Shown piece after piece: positions 55,301 through 63,923 of a stretch of 64,000 nucleotides of DNA. The notes beneath the pieces are model-generated. The model saw only the letters and a list, made by a program, of their open reading frames with translations. It made no database searches and was not told the DNA's origin. Position 1 is the first letter of the stretch. Each line of letters starts with the position of its first letter. A program made the position numbers and the translations under genes. The DNA is from Euglena gracilis (Eukaryota; Euglenida; Euglenophyceae; Euglenales): assembly GCA_039621445.1 (NCBI GenBank), contig CP154956.1, forward strand, positions 58,163,155-58,227,154, in the 5' to 3' direction.

Positions 55301-56835
55301 ATTTGAGGGGGCTCCCCCCAGTTTATGCAAACCCCCCCTGGAGCATCATTCCCCAATGGGTTCAGAGATTAATGGTAAACCCAGACCTGACTTGTCTGTT
55401 GATCGTACCCCACTGGGCTTCAACATCATGGTGGCGCCAATTAATGGCAATCAGAAAGCCAGGCAGCAAAGTTTTGTTGGTACCCCCCCCAATGGGGTCT
55501 ATTCACCAACTGCTGGGGGGAGGAGATGCCCCCCCCAAGGTGGAAATTGGCCTGCTTGATTGTGTCAGGCAAATATTACAATCCCAGGAAGTTTCGATGT
55601 CCAGTATCGACACTTACATAAAAAATCTGGGAAATGTCAAGAGATATGATTCAGCCTTCAGGACATTGGTGGGCCAATTGTCGCACAAAGGGGTGCCCCT
55701 GCAGGACTGCACAGTCCACAAGATGGCCGAGGCCATCCTTGATTTGGCTGCCCACAGCCTCAACACTGCACGCAATGCATATGCAGCAGTTTTATTACTC
55801 CCAGGGTTTGGGTCATTGAGGTTTTCCCCTCTTTTGTCTCCATTGAAAAGGAAATGGAATTCCAATGTCTGCAAGTATGCCCATTTCTGGGACCCTACTG
55901 ATTTTCTAAACAACATCATCAAACAATCAAGACCCCTCTCAGAACTCTCTGTGAAAGAGCTCAGAAACAGACTCATCATTTGTTGGAGGCTTTTGGCCCT
56001 CCACAGGGGGGTTGATTTAGCCAGGACACAGCGAAAAATCAGTTTCGTGGGAGAAAAAATTTTCATTTTATTGCAAAGAAAAGGGTGGCAATTCCCAAGA
56101 TGGGAGGAAGTTTTGAATTTACCACACACCCCCCTCATCAGCCCCTGGCACCTATTGAAAGAGTATGTGGAAAGGACAGCCCACATGGTTGGGCACAAAA
56201 ATAATTTGTTATGGTCTTTGGATGGTAAACGACCTTTGACATCAGAAAGAGTGAATTCCCTTACCAAAGAAATTCTGCAAGAGGGGGGGGTGGACACCAC
56301 CCACTGGAAACCCCACAGCACCAGAGGGGCTGGGGTTTTATGGTGGAAAAATGCTGGTTTACAAGTGGAAGAAGTCCAGCAGCTGGGTCAGTGGAAAAAT
56401 TTTGGGGCCTTCCAAGCTCACTATTTGCGACTGGGTGTCGTTTCAAAAATTCAAAATATTATGGCCCAAAGGGGGGTGCACAGTACCTCACCATCTCGCA
56501 GTGCGGAGCCCGAATGGTCTCGGACTCCCACGACAGAGGAAGGGGGAGGAAGGGACCAAGAGGGCGAAGCACAAGAAGATGGTGAGCCCAACCCCCCCAC
56601 CCAAAAAATCAGCGGAAAAAGAAAAACATCCCAACCAGAAAGGGGACCCCCGACCAAGCAGCCCCAACCACCCACCCGGAAAAACACCAGCAAGAGACCA
56701 CCATCCCCATCGAGGGGGGGGCCCCCCAGCAAGCACCCATGCGTGAGGGGGGGGGCGGGGCCACGACGGTTCCACTTCGCCAAGGTGTCGGACGAGGCCT
56801 CATCATCGCCAACTCCGGCAACAAAGGCGCAGTAA
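52297..56835 (+). CDS. DIRS polyprotein: RT, RNase H, methyltransferase-like, tyrosine recombinase
   Basis: The open frame runs from 52,243, but the first Met inside the element is at 52,297 (1,512 codons); the initiation site is uncertain because it lies in the terminal repeat. In order, counted from that Met: a charged coiled-coil-like N-terminal region to ~110; a Gln/Pro-rich linker with four RLWQP repeats; reverse transcriptase with FVPYFILSKKE, ISDCRQLNL, KIDLKDAYFHL and catalytic YLDD (668-671); RNase H with FSDSSTWQWGG (first catalytic Asp ~831); a segment with YANPPW (NPPW 1012-1015) like the DPPY/NPPY box of N6-adenine methylases found in DIRS elements; and a tyrosine recombinase with Arg (~1237, LHRGVDLAR), HSTR (1340-1343) and Tyr (~1376, HYLRL). 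A basic, Pro/Ser-rich tail is encoded by the complementary region and right terminal repeat. No separate Gag is seen. Confidence 0.9.
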   Translation: MVRSCFPCRLFCSGVFVRARGVLLTAFCCRSWLILILPFDLKEKEFYCYEFKWNCFSRSTTFPRTNTFTNWWTELSSELQLPEGRIQRLEFNWNKKFKEQKHRYQQRTSMKNEFQRNSEFQEELQRTSKKSTEAGEGEVTAAAAEGDEAAAARQSVAIATPPPPSKSKISDSPTQNDGHGPWTTVVRKRHRETTITGPTDSTPFSQFLPFQGKKQRLWQPLKGDQKSKGFKSKSRLWQPSFNRAWGPESRLWQPLFKRAVGPGARLWQPVPQPGEIPLGKGMSNFSPSNFRHKNVPGAASQCQIQAMGAYTGNPEGQRRESPGKKANGGQAGLCATGSQMEANGQRSPGEKANGGQAGLSASGGPRALKASGGQNHQDHISPWGGGPRLAQAGPPQKIISPALYVPPHHRPSPIIPKQGESLSLKSPMAGPAAAPVMGHPEGPPVMGQPRGRTPVMGPVESPDTLHPGVPPYKALQASIPHWVKAGASREVLNLIREGVMADLPLPPQMSLKVPFKTPQEIMTAQKILREYECAGATRQIPPEEAKHFVPYFILSKKEGEKTKERLISDCRQLNLHFTPQKFRLEHMGNIFPYLRKGWFCGKIDLKDAYFHLKLHSSLEKHVCMQVGGETWQFQAACFGISSLPQKFMTLMRVWERKWRKEGKVVFIYLDDILLLAPSKKTAAQHLAEIKQDLLLAGFRLNLPKSCLEPTQEIKHLGQWVNLKKGQLEIPQEKLKSLRKELGKVLTAQKMSCRKLSSIVGQVRSYLVSMPFLRILTDQLCKMVDLHTKWGWDHTLTIPQGVKDQIVELKAFLQPGVGRAFQSQASQDLFSDSSTWQWGGLDKNSGQKVQDFWRDLHILHINQKELMSAVETVKSLAKPKQTIMLHVDSQVAVSYLTKWGGKKPYLNSILKPLLYHCLEKQINLQVVWVPTKEQLADSLTREQRDPGDYTLNLHLFHQILKFFRQDITPEVDMFCTPSNKKFPKFVCRYPHQGALLVDALKADLRGLPPVYANPPWSIIPQWVQRLMVNPDLTCLLIVPHWASTSWWRQLMAIRKPGSKVLLVPPPMGSIHQLLGGGDAPPKVEIGLLDCVRQILQSQEVSMSSIDTYIKNLGNVKRYDSAFRTLVGQLSHKGVPLQDCTVHKMAEAILDLAAHSLNTARNAYAAVLLLPGFGSLRFSPLLSPLKRKWNSNVCKYAHFWDPTDFLNNIIKQSRPLSELSVKELRNRLIICWRLLALHRGVDLARTQRKISFVGEKIFILLQRKGWQFPRWEEVLNLPHTPLISPWHLLKEYVERTAHMVGHKNNLLWSLDGKRPLTSERVNSLTKEILQEGGVDTTHWKPHSTRGAGVLWWKNAGLQVEEVQQLGQWKNFGAFQAHYLRLGVVSKIQNIMAQRGVHSTSPSRSAEPEWSRTPTTEEGGGRDQEGEAQEDGEPNPPTQKISGKRKTSQPERGPPTKQPQPPTRKNTSKRPPSPSRGGPPSKHPCVRGGAGPRRFHFAKVSDEASSSPTPATKAQ
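56486..56586 (+). repeat. Element 1 internal complementary region
   Basis: 56,486-56,518 complements the left terminus and 56,520-56,586 complements the right terminus. It is inside the long ORF, so the C-terminal tail of the protein is translated from it. Confidence 0.92.
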
Positions 56836-56964
56836 GAAGCACCCCCCGCGCACGCACAAACACACCAGAACAGAACAGCCGGCAAGGAAAGCAGGACCTC
56901 ACCATCTTCTTGTGCTTCGCCCTCTTGGTCCCTTCCTCCCCCTTCCTCTGTCGTGGGAGTCCGA
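56814..56964 (+). repeat. Element 1 right terminus with inverted terminal repeat
   Basis: 56,814-56,907 is the reverse complement of 52,295-52,395, and 56,898-56,964 is the right-end extension complementary to the internal region. Confidence 0.9.
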
Positions 56965-57008
56965 TTTAGTGCCTTATTTTGCCGGAGTTGGCTGTTATTA
57001 ATCGCCCT
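56965..57008 (+). repeat. Resumed end of element 2's left terminal repeat
   Basis: GCCTTATTTTGCCGGAGTTG corresponds to 52,369-52,392 in element 1's terminal repeat. With 52,177-52,271 it forms the split left terminal repeat of element 2. Confidence 0.8.
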
Positions 57009-57998
57009 ATGGCAGAAGTACTGGTGCAGGTTATCTCGGCGGCAGACCCTGGGGAGATACAATCACTTTACGATGGTATTTTCCTATCGAAGGGAGCTGC
57101 CGTTGCCCTTTCGGGCGCGTCAAAAGAAAGTGTCACCAGCTTCGTGGCGAAGGCTCCTGGGGTACTCCCCCAATGGACTACGACACGGTGCGCCGTGGCG
57201 GTGGAAAAACTGAGCGGAGACGCGATGGTGGCGGCCTCGACCAAACCCTACAACGAAGCATGGCTCTTCTCGCTGGCCCTCGCGTGCGAAGTCGAGATGG
57301 GGTCGTCGTTTGAGCTGTCAGAAAAGCAGGCCTCGGTGGCCTTCAAGCTCTGTAAGGCCTGGCGCCGTGCAGCGGGGATGGAGAAGTTTCCCGCCGAAGC
57401 TGGAGAACCTGGAGGTGCTGAGATGACGTTGGACGCGGCCGGTCGCGCGGCGGGACGGACGAACGAGGACGAGGCGGAAGAAGTGGAAGAGGAACCCCTG
57501 GAGAGGGAAGAGGCCCGCCAGAGCCTGCCGGCGGACCAGGAGAAGGTCTTGCTCCGCCAACAGGCGGGCTCCTTGGATATGGACATCCGTTCCCTCTCCG
57601 AAGGGCTGCCCAAATTCGAGGGGCTCAAAGAGCGACCAGAAGTGAACAACCACAGACAAGATGCAGGCTCCAAGGTAGACAAAGTGCGGCGGAGCAGCCA
57701 ACAAAGAATTTTGAATTTGCTGAGAATGTATGCATTGATTCATGAAGGGGTACAAGCTGACAAGGTGGTGCTGAGCCAGCAGTTCTTCTACTTGTTATTG
57801 GAACTGGACAGGTGGTTGGTGGAAGAACACAAGAAGGCAAGCCTCCCACATTCAGTGGAACAGAAGCAGCAGAAGCTGTTCAGTACCGAGGATGTGAAGA
57901 TTCAACAAGAGGTGGAGAAGATCAACAAAGCCAAAGGTGGCTTCTTCCACCTTGAAGTTTTTTACAATGCTTCCCCCTCCACCACTGGCCATTCCTAG
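57009..57998 (+). CDS. Element 2 Gag-like ORF1
   Basis: Starts MAEVLVQVISAADPGE at 57,009, the first Met after the terminal repeat remnant (an upstream in-frame start at 56,979 lies within the repeat). About 329 codons, intact, ending at TAG 57,996-57,998. It is helix-rich with an acidic middle (EDEAEEVEEE) and a region LRMYALIHEGVQADKVVLSQ like a capsid or oligomerisation helix. No zinc knuckle is seen. Assigned as Gag from its position before RT in a DIRS element and its composition, not from a recognised motif. A 102-nt intron (57,937-58,038) could remove the TAG and fuse it in frame to pol. Confidence 0.6.
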   Translation: MAEVLVQVISAADPGEIQSLYDGIFLSKGAAVALSGASKESVTSFVAKAPGVLPQWTTTRCAVAVEKLSGDAMVAASTKPYNEAWLFSLALACEVEMGSSFELSEKQASVAFKLCKAWRRAAGMEKFPAEAGEPGGAEMTLDAAGRAAGRTNEDEAEEVEEEPLEREEARQSLPADQEKVLLRQQAGSLDMDIRSLSEGLPKFEGLKERPEVNNHRQDAGSKVDKVRRSSQQRILNLLRMYALIHEGVQADKVVLSQQFFYLLLELDRWLVEEHKKASLPHSVEQKQQKLFSTEDVKIQQEVEKINKAKGGFFHLEVFYNASPSTTGHS

Positions 57999-58038
57999 CA
58001 GGGAATGTCATGTATGTCATGTATTTCAATTTCCCCAG
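57937..58038 (+). other. Possible spliceosomal intron joining Gag and Pol in element 2
   Basis: AAAG|GTGGCT donor and TTTCCCCAG|GTGGAG acceptor enclose 102 nt (34 codons) that contain the only stop between the Gag frame and the Gly/Lys-rich start of pol. Removal keeps the frame and gives AKG-GGFKFKK. Both sides are in the same frame even without splicing. Confidence 0.4.
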
Positions 58039-61000
58039 GTGGAGGATTCAAGTTCAAGAAGCATGGAAAAGGAAAAGGAGGATGGCCAAGCTTTGCAGAT
58101 GGACATGGAAAAGGAGGCTGGAAGAAAGGAGGAAAAGGCAAAGGCAGAGGTAAGCCCTGCCCAGCTGCCTCAGCAGCCTCAGGGAAGGGGAAAACCCCAG
58201 AACCCCGCCTGCTCAGCACCCACAATGGACTGCAGCAGGACCCAAATGGCAGGGCCCACAGTGGCCTGGCCAACAACACAGGCCCAAGGGATCCCAGTTC
58301 TGTGCACACACAGCAGTCATGCACAACCCCCCATCATTCCAGTGGAGGCCAGGGTGCATCTGGCAGAAGTGGCCTGGGGGGACACACCCCTACCCCAGAG
58401 ATTGAAGCTCTGCCTACCCTGGTGAGAAAAACATGCCAGCCCACACCATGTCAAGTTGATCAGGGAGGAGATCACCCCCCAGTGGCATCATCCACCCACC
58501 CTGTCTGTGACAGGCAGACAGGGTTCAAATTTGGAGCAGGCCCAGAAGATTTTGGAAGATTATCAAAAATCTGGGGCTGTAAAAAAGGTGGAATTAGATG
58601 GCACAGCCCATCTGCTTCCTTGGTTCCTCATTCCAAAAGAGGAACCCTCAGGAGAAACAAAATGGAGGTTTATTTCAGATTGCAGGGAAATAATTGCATT
58701 CTTCCAGGTAAAAAGTTCACCCTGGATCACATGCAAGGCATCTACCCCCTTCTCCAGAAGGGTCACTGGGGGGCAAAAATCGATTTAAAAGATGCCTATT
58801 TTCATGTTCCCCTGCACGACACCTTAAAACCTTATCTAAGGCACAGGGTGGGGGACCAGGTCTGGGAGTATCAGGCAGCCCCCTTTGGGCTAAAGATCAT
58901 GCCCCAGGTTTTTCAGGGCCTAATGGGTGCATTAGAAAAAAGATCGCGTCACAGGGGAGTTCAGGTGTATGTCTATCTAGACGACATCCTCATTACAGCC
59001 CCCAGCCCAGCCACCTGAACAAAACATCTCAGCCTGGTGGTGGAGGATTTAATGGCCAGTGGGTTCAAAATTAATCTCAAGAAAAGTCTGCTGCAGCCAA
59101 ACCAATTGGTTCCCCATTTGGGGTTTCTCATCAACTTTCAGGAAGGGAAGTTGCAACTCTCCCCTCAAAAGACAAAAGGGGTCAGAAAAGAACTAGGAAA
59201 GTTCATTACAAAAAACATCATGTCAAAAAGGCAGGTGGCTGCCATTTTAGGAAAAATCAGGGCAAATCTGCTGGCCCTGCCCTTTTTAAGGGCCTTCACC
59301 ACAATGCTCTCCAATTTTCTGGTAGAGCATTCCCAGGACCCTTGGGGGTCATCTCACCCCATCTCCCAGGACATAAAAGAGGAACTGAAAAATGTAAAAG
59401 ATTTACTGGGAAATTGGTCAGGAAGACCATTTGTGCAAAAACACACAAAACACTTGCTCTCAGACAGCAGCACTCTGGGCTGGGGGGGGGGGGCTGGACC
59501 CAACATCAGGCCAGTTCATCCAGGAGTACTGGAGGGAAAAACAATCCCCCCACATAAACGTAAAAGAACTCCGGGCTGCCACAAACACAGTCAGATCCCT
59601 GGCAAAAGCAAAAGACAGAGTTTGCCTGTGTGTAGACCATCAGGTAATCTTTTATTACTTAAGCAAAGGGGGGTGAAGAAAAAACCCCTTGAACAAAATT
59701 TTGCAGCCATTCTTCCACTGGCTGATCAAAAACAATGTCACCCTGGAGGTAAAATAGGTTCCCTCCAGCCAATGCCTGGCAGACCCCCTCAGCAGGTGGG
59801 GACAATACAGGGGGGATTACTCCCTGGACAAAAGATTATTTCAGCATCTGGTAAAAAGATTTCAGCCCTTCATCACCCTCCAGACAGACCTTTTTGTCTC
59901 CCCAGGAAACAAAAAGCTAGCAGATTTTGTGTCCAGGTGGCCCCATTGGGAGGCCAAGGCAACAGATGCCCTGCAGGGTTCACTGGAAAACCTGGGGGGG
60001 CTCTATGCCAGCCACCCCTGGTCCATCATTCAAAAACTCCTGGCGATGCTGCAGCTTTTTCCCAAAGCAAAAGTTTTGACGGTGGTCCCCTTTTTGGGCT
60101 TCAGCACCATAGTGGCCCCTATTAATAAAGCTGAAGGTCCCACAGACACCATGTGTCAAGGTACCCTTACCCAGGAATGTTCCAAAACTGTTGGGGAGAA
60201 AAAATGCCACCCCCCAGGTGCCACCTCCTCTGCCTGATCTGCTCAGGTCGATTTTACAGGGGAGAAAATTTCAATCTTCATCCATTGATGATTTTATAAG
60301 GAGAAATCCCAGTCTAAAAAGATATCAGAGTGGCTTTACACATCTCTGGAACATTCTTCAACAACAAGGGGGGTCCCCCCCACCAAGCAGCATCTGATGA
60401 AATTGCAGATGCTGTGGTACAATTGTTCAGAGTTTCCCCTGCACAGGCCAGAAATGCCTACTCAGGTGTCTTACTTTTGCCAGGGGTTGGGGAAAAATTG
60501 AGGTTTCACCCCCTGCTGACACCATATAAAAAAGCGTGGAATAAGAATGTCCAAAAATATGGTGCATTCTAGGATTCATGGCCTCTGCTAAGGCATCTGG
60601 CAGCAGTTCCATTTGATGCACTGAGGAACAACCTGTCACACTTACGTTTACAACAAATTCTTGTGTGTCGCCTTCTAATTTTGCTCAGATCTGCAGATTT
60701 TACTTGGCTCAACTCCTTATGTAAAAATTAGGAGAAAGGGAAAAAAAAATGGCAAAATGGGAGAGAATGGTTTCCTTGCCAGAAATTCCCAAATTTTCTC
60801 CTCTTCACCTTCTAAAGGAGTACGTGCCCCTAACAAAGGACCATTGCCCCCCCAGGGGGGCCTGTGTTTTTGACCCTCCAACCAGCCTTCAGGGGCATCA
60901 AGGCAGACACCATTAAATCTTTAACAAAAAATGCCTTAGAAGAATTTGGGATTGATTCCCGTATTTGGGGCCCCCACTACACCAGGGGGGCAGGAGTCAA

Positions 61001-61163
61001 AATGATGAAAAAGTTGGGTTTGAGCTCAGAGTTGTTTTGTGAAATTGGTCAGTGGAAAAGTGTGGAAGCCTTTTGCTCACACTATCAAAGGTTGGGTGCC
61101 CAAGAAAACTTGGAGCATGCCTTAAGATTAAACTTTTTGGGCGGAGACGCCCTCCCCCCCCCC
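58039..61163 (+). pseudogene. Element 2 pol: RT, RNase H, methyltransferase-like, tyrosine recombinase, broken
   Basis: A Gly/Lys-rich leader (HGKGKGGW) precedes RT. The RT start is in one frame (58,456-58,700: HLLPWFLIPKEEPSGETKW) and continues in another (KIDLKDAYFHV, YLDDILITA near 58,974). A TGA at 59,016 interrupts RT. A shift at the 12-G run 59,482-59,493 interrupts RNase H (LLSDSSTLGWGG, then VDHQVIFYYL), and a stop follows near 59,674. The methylase-like motif is SHPW (60,010-60,021), not NPPW. The recombinase is also shifted: NAYSGVLLLPG, stop at 60,570, then HYTRGAG (His 60,975, Arg 60,984) and Tyr at 61,083 (HYQRL). Several of the breaks are at G/C runs and could be sequencing errors, but the number points to real decay. 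Confidence 0.85.
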
Positions 61164-61178
61164 GGGGGGTGCACAGTC

Positions 61179-61285
61179 GACCTCACTTGGGGGAAGTGCG
61201 GAGCCCGAGGTGTCTCGCACTCCCCCGAGGCAGACCGAGAGGGGAGGAAGGGACACCGATGGCGAAGCACAAACACCAAGTGAGC
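61179..61285 (+). repeat. Element 2 internal complementary region
   Basis: 61,179-61,214 is a perfect 36-bp complement of 52,177-52,212. The rest (TCGCACTCCC, GAGGGGAGGAAGGGACA, GCGAAGCACAAAC) is homologous to element 1's 56,520-56,586, but its partner terminus is absent from the window. Confidence 0.88.
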
Positions 61286-61289
61286 CCAC

Positions 61290-62160
61290 CCTACCCTCCC
61301 AGAAAAGAAAACGGTCGTCGGGGGGGGGGGGGGGCTGCAGGAAGGGGTCCCGGTGGGCCGTAGCCTCTTCGTGTGTGGAAAATTCTGGGGAGGTGTGCAC
61401 GCTTTGCATTTCGAAAAGAAGGCACTCGAGAAAATGGCCTTCAATGGAAAACGTAGATCGAACAAACCTCTGCTACCAGTTTTCCCCTCTCGCCGGTTCG
61501 GTGACCGTGCGCGGAATGGGCTCCCCGGCAGGCCGAGTGGGGGAAAACAGTCCCCCGGCGCTCCGGTATAAATAGGCACACGCGCCCCAAAAATTCCTTT
61601 TTTTGTGTCTTTCGGTCCCTGAATTCAGCCAGAACCTGGGTTCCGGCAGCCAAATAATTCAAAAATGGGGGGGGAACGGTATTTTTGGCCAACTCATTGG
61701 GGGTGCCTCTGAAGCAGTAGGGGGGGGGGGAGGAAAAGCCTGGTTTGAATTTAAAAAAGGGTAGCGGGGGGGACGGAAGAACACCTTCACCTTGACTCCC
61801 AGCGCCGCTTGCTCTTCTTTTTTTTGTATTTGAATTCTTTCCTTTTGATTGACCTTCCGAATTGACTTTTTGAACTTCTTGGACAATTGTTTCCTTGAAC
61901 TCAGATTGATTTTTTGAAATTCCTTCCTTCAGCATGCACAATTCTTTGAATGAAACATTCGGAAAAGAGAACCTGGGGGGGAAAAGTACACAGGTAAAAA
62001 AAGTAGCGGAATGGGGCAGAATGTTCGCTAATTCCAGTGCGCAGGCGCCAGGCCGCCTCCCGCCGCCCACACTCCCCTTCCTACCGAGGCGCCCGGCCTC
62101 GCCTGCCTTCGGCTAACCTCGGAGGCGGGAGCGGGGGGCGATGCGCACCTCATCGGCGAA
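61290..62160. other. Region past element 2; no gene identified
   Basis: Contains a 14-G run near 61,320, the TATA-like site, and GC-rich text from 62,040. A minus-strand open frame (61,441-62,070) has a charged stretch FKETIVQEVQKVNSEGQSKG but no recognised domain and may be chance. Confidence 0.4.
61565..61572 (+). promoter_or_regulatory. TATA-box-like element
   Basis: GGTATAAATAGGCAC within GC-rich DNA is a strong TATA-box match in plus orientation. Downstream 61,600-62,160 has no recognised first exon, so what it drives, if anything, is unknown. Confidence 0.45.
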
Positions 62161-63680
62161 GTGAACGAATTGTACAAACAAACGTCGGGGCGGTTCGGGT
62201 ATACGGAGGGCAGGGGTGTGGCCTTGGCCTCGGCCTTGGCCTTTGGCGTTTGGTGCCCGGGGGCGCCCCTCGTGTGTGGCCTCGCGCGCCACAGGAGCCT
62301 GGTCGGGGGCTGGCGTTGGTCCCCGGGCGGTCTGCTGGCAGGCCGGCCGCAGGCTCCTGTGGGCGCCTTGGGAGGGGGTGGAACTCCTCCGGGCTCTGGG
62401 CAGGGACGGCTGTCCTGCTGGGTGGCTTGGCAGCCGCGCCGCGCCGACCTGCAGGCTGGGGGCAGAGCCCGGAGCGTTGAGCCTTTCGGGGGGGCTGCGC
62501 GCTCCCCGGCTGGTTGGGGGGGGGGGCGGTCCCTTGGGCTCCCTTGGGTCTTTCTGGTGCCTGGGGGGTCTCTTCGGCTCGCCTCCTTTGCCCCGCCTGG
62601 CCTGGCTGGCTGGGGGGGGGGCGTGCCTTTCTCTCCCTTGCGCCTGCTCGGTTCTCTTGTGGCGCTCTGGGGGGGGGGGGGTGCTCCTTGCGCCCTCTTC
62701 GGTTCTCGTTTGGCGCTCTGGGGCTCCGGTGGGTGTGGGCGCCCCTGGGAGGGGGGCGAATTTTTTTGTGTGGGCGCCCCTGGGGGGGGGCGCGTTTTTT
62801 TTTGGGGGGGCCTGGGGGGGGGGTTTTTTTTTTTTTTTGGCCCGGGGGGTCCCCCTGGCCTGGGGTATTCTGCCTTGGTGTGTGGGGGGGGTCTTTGGTC
62901 GTGCTCTCTGGGCCCCCTGGGGGGGGGGCGGCCTTGGTTGGTGGCCTCTGGGCCCCCCGGGGGGGGGCGGTCTTGGGTTTGTGGCCTCTGGGCCCCCGGG
63001 GGGGGGCCTGGCTCGGTTGCCTCTGGGGCCCCCCGGGCGGGGGGGTGGTGGGTCGGTGGCCCTCTGGGGCCCCCTGGGGGGGGGGGGCTGGCTCGGTGGC
63101 CGTCTGGGGCCTCCTGGGGGGTCTTTGCTCGGTGGTCCTCTGGGGCCTCTCGGTGGCCCTCTGGGGCCTCTCGGTGGCCCTCTGGGGGGCCCTGGCTCGG
63201 TGGCCCTCTGGGGCCTCTCGCCTTGCTGGTGCCCCCTGGGGGGGCTTTGGCTGTTCGGTGGCCCCTGGGGGGGGGCTGGCTTCGGTTCCCCCTGGGGGGG
63301 CCTGGCTGGCTTCGGTTCCCCCTGGGGGGGGGGTGGCTTCGGTTCCCCCTGGGGGGCCTGGCTGGCTTCGGTTCCCCCTGGGGGGGGGGTGGCTTCGGTT
63401 CCCCCTGGGGGGGGGGGGGCTTCGGTTCCCCCTGGGGGGGGGGGGGGCCGGGCTGGCTTTGGTTCCCCCTGGGGGGGGGGGGGGGGCTGGCTGCCCTGGC
63501 TGTCTGCCTCCCCTCGCTGGCTGGGGGGGGGTGGCTGGCTGGTGGCCCCCTTGGGCCGCTGGCTTGTCTGTGTGGCCTCCGCCCCCCGCTCTCTCCCGGC
63601 CGTTGTCTTCCCTTGGCCGGCTGGGGGGGGGTCTGCTCTGCCCCTGGCTGCCGCCCGCCTCTGGCTTCCGGCCTTGGGCG
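62161..63680. repeat. GC-rich block with G-run minisatellite
   Basis: Extremely strand-biased (G on plus). From about 62,880 motifs such as GGCCTCTGGGGCC and TCGGTGGCCCTCTGGGGCC recur, and from 63,260 to 63,480 a ~27-45-bp unit CTTCGGTTCCCCCTGGGGGG repeats about seven times. Three plus frames and one minus frame stay open throughout, a composition effect; none of the Gly- or Pro-rich translations is accepted as a gene. Confidence 0.75.
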
Positions 63681-63923
63681 TCAGCCTCCTCCTGCCTCCA
63701 CAGTATCAGTGTCAGTGTGAAGGACAGGGGCAGAGACATCCGCTGCCATCCGTCGGCTCGCCTCCGACGGTGTAGTCTCCACGTACCCAGCCTCCGCCAG
63801 CGTCTTGGTCCACGGCGCAGCAGGCACTCTGGCGAATCGGCAGGCAAGGAACGGCAGCAGCAGCAGCAGCCCCACAAATACAACCCCCGCTACCCAGTAC
63901 GGTTTGACGCCAGGCTTTTCCAA
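63681..63923 (-). CDS. Possible small membrane-anchored protein or first exon
   Basis: Starts MEKPGVKPYWVAGVVFVGLL and continues LLLPFLACRF, a clear single hydrophobic helix after a short N-terminus, then a soluble stretch with PWTKTLAEAGYVETT. This could be a type II membrane protein or the first exon of a longer secretory protein; a GT lies near the end of the good sequence. It sits upstream of the G-run block. No family was recognised. Confidence 0.35.
   Translation of the reverse strand: MEKPGVKPYWVAGVVFVGLLLLLPFLACRFARVPAAPWTKTLAEAGYVETTPSEASRRMAADVSAPVLHTDTDTVEAGGG
63851..63869. repeat. CAG trinucleotide repeat
   Basis: Five or six GCA/CAG units. On the minus strand it lies in the membrane-helix codons of the small ORF. 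Confidence 0.9.

Larger units (their letters stand above)
52272..56964 (+). mobile_element. Inner DIRS-type retrotransposon (element 1), structurally complete
   Basis: Both ends are complementary to a common internal region: 52,272-52,304 pairs with 56,486-56,518 (33 bp, perfect) and 56,898-56,964 pairs with 56,520-56,586 (67 bp). That is the DIRS arrangement, in which the internal complementary region spans both termini and templates circle formation. Inverted terminal repeats of about 100 bp are at 52,295-52,395 and 56,814-56,907. The element encodes one uninterrupted long ORF with all expected pol domains, so it may be recently active. It lies inside the left terminal repeat of element 2. 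No target-site duplication is apparent, as expected for tyrosine-recombinase integration. Confidence 0.9.
52177..61285 (+). mobile_element. Outer DIRS-type retrotransposon (element 2), interrupted and decayed
   Basis: The left terminus, 52,177-52,212, is exactly complementary (36 bp) to 61,179-61,214, the first half of an internal complementary region. The second half, 61,215-61,285, is homologous to the same part of element 1. The left terminal repeat is split: it runs to about 52,271, then resumes at 56,965 with GCCGGAGTTGGCTG, which matches the end of element 1's terminal repeat. Coding order is Gag-like ORF, RT, RNase H, methyltransferase-like segment, tyrosine recombinase. No matching right terminal repeat was found after 61,285, so the 3' end is lost or diverged. 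It begins about 220 bp after the dehydrogenase stop codon. Confidence 0.85.

Noticed and set aside
62150-63883. 577-codon minus-strand proline-rich ORF
   Set aside because: Low-complexity Pro/Gly/Arg sequence from C-runs, with three opposite-strand frames open too. Only the first ~80 codons in a different frame look protein-like.
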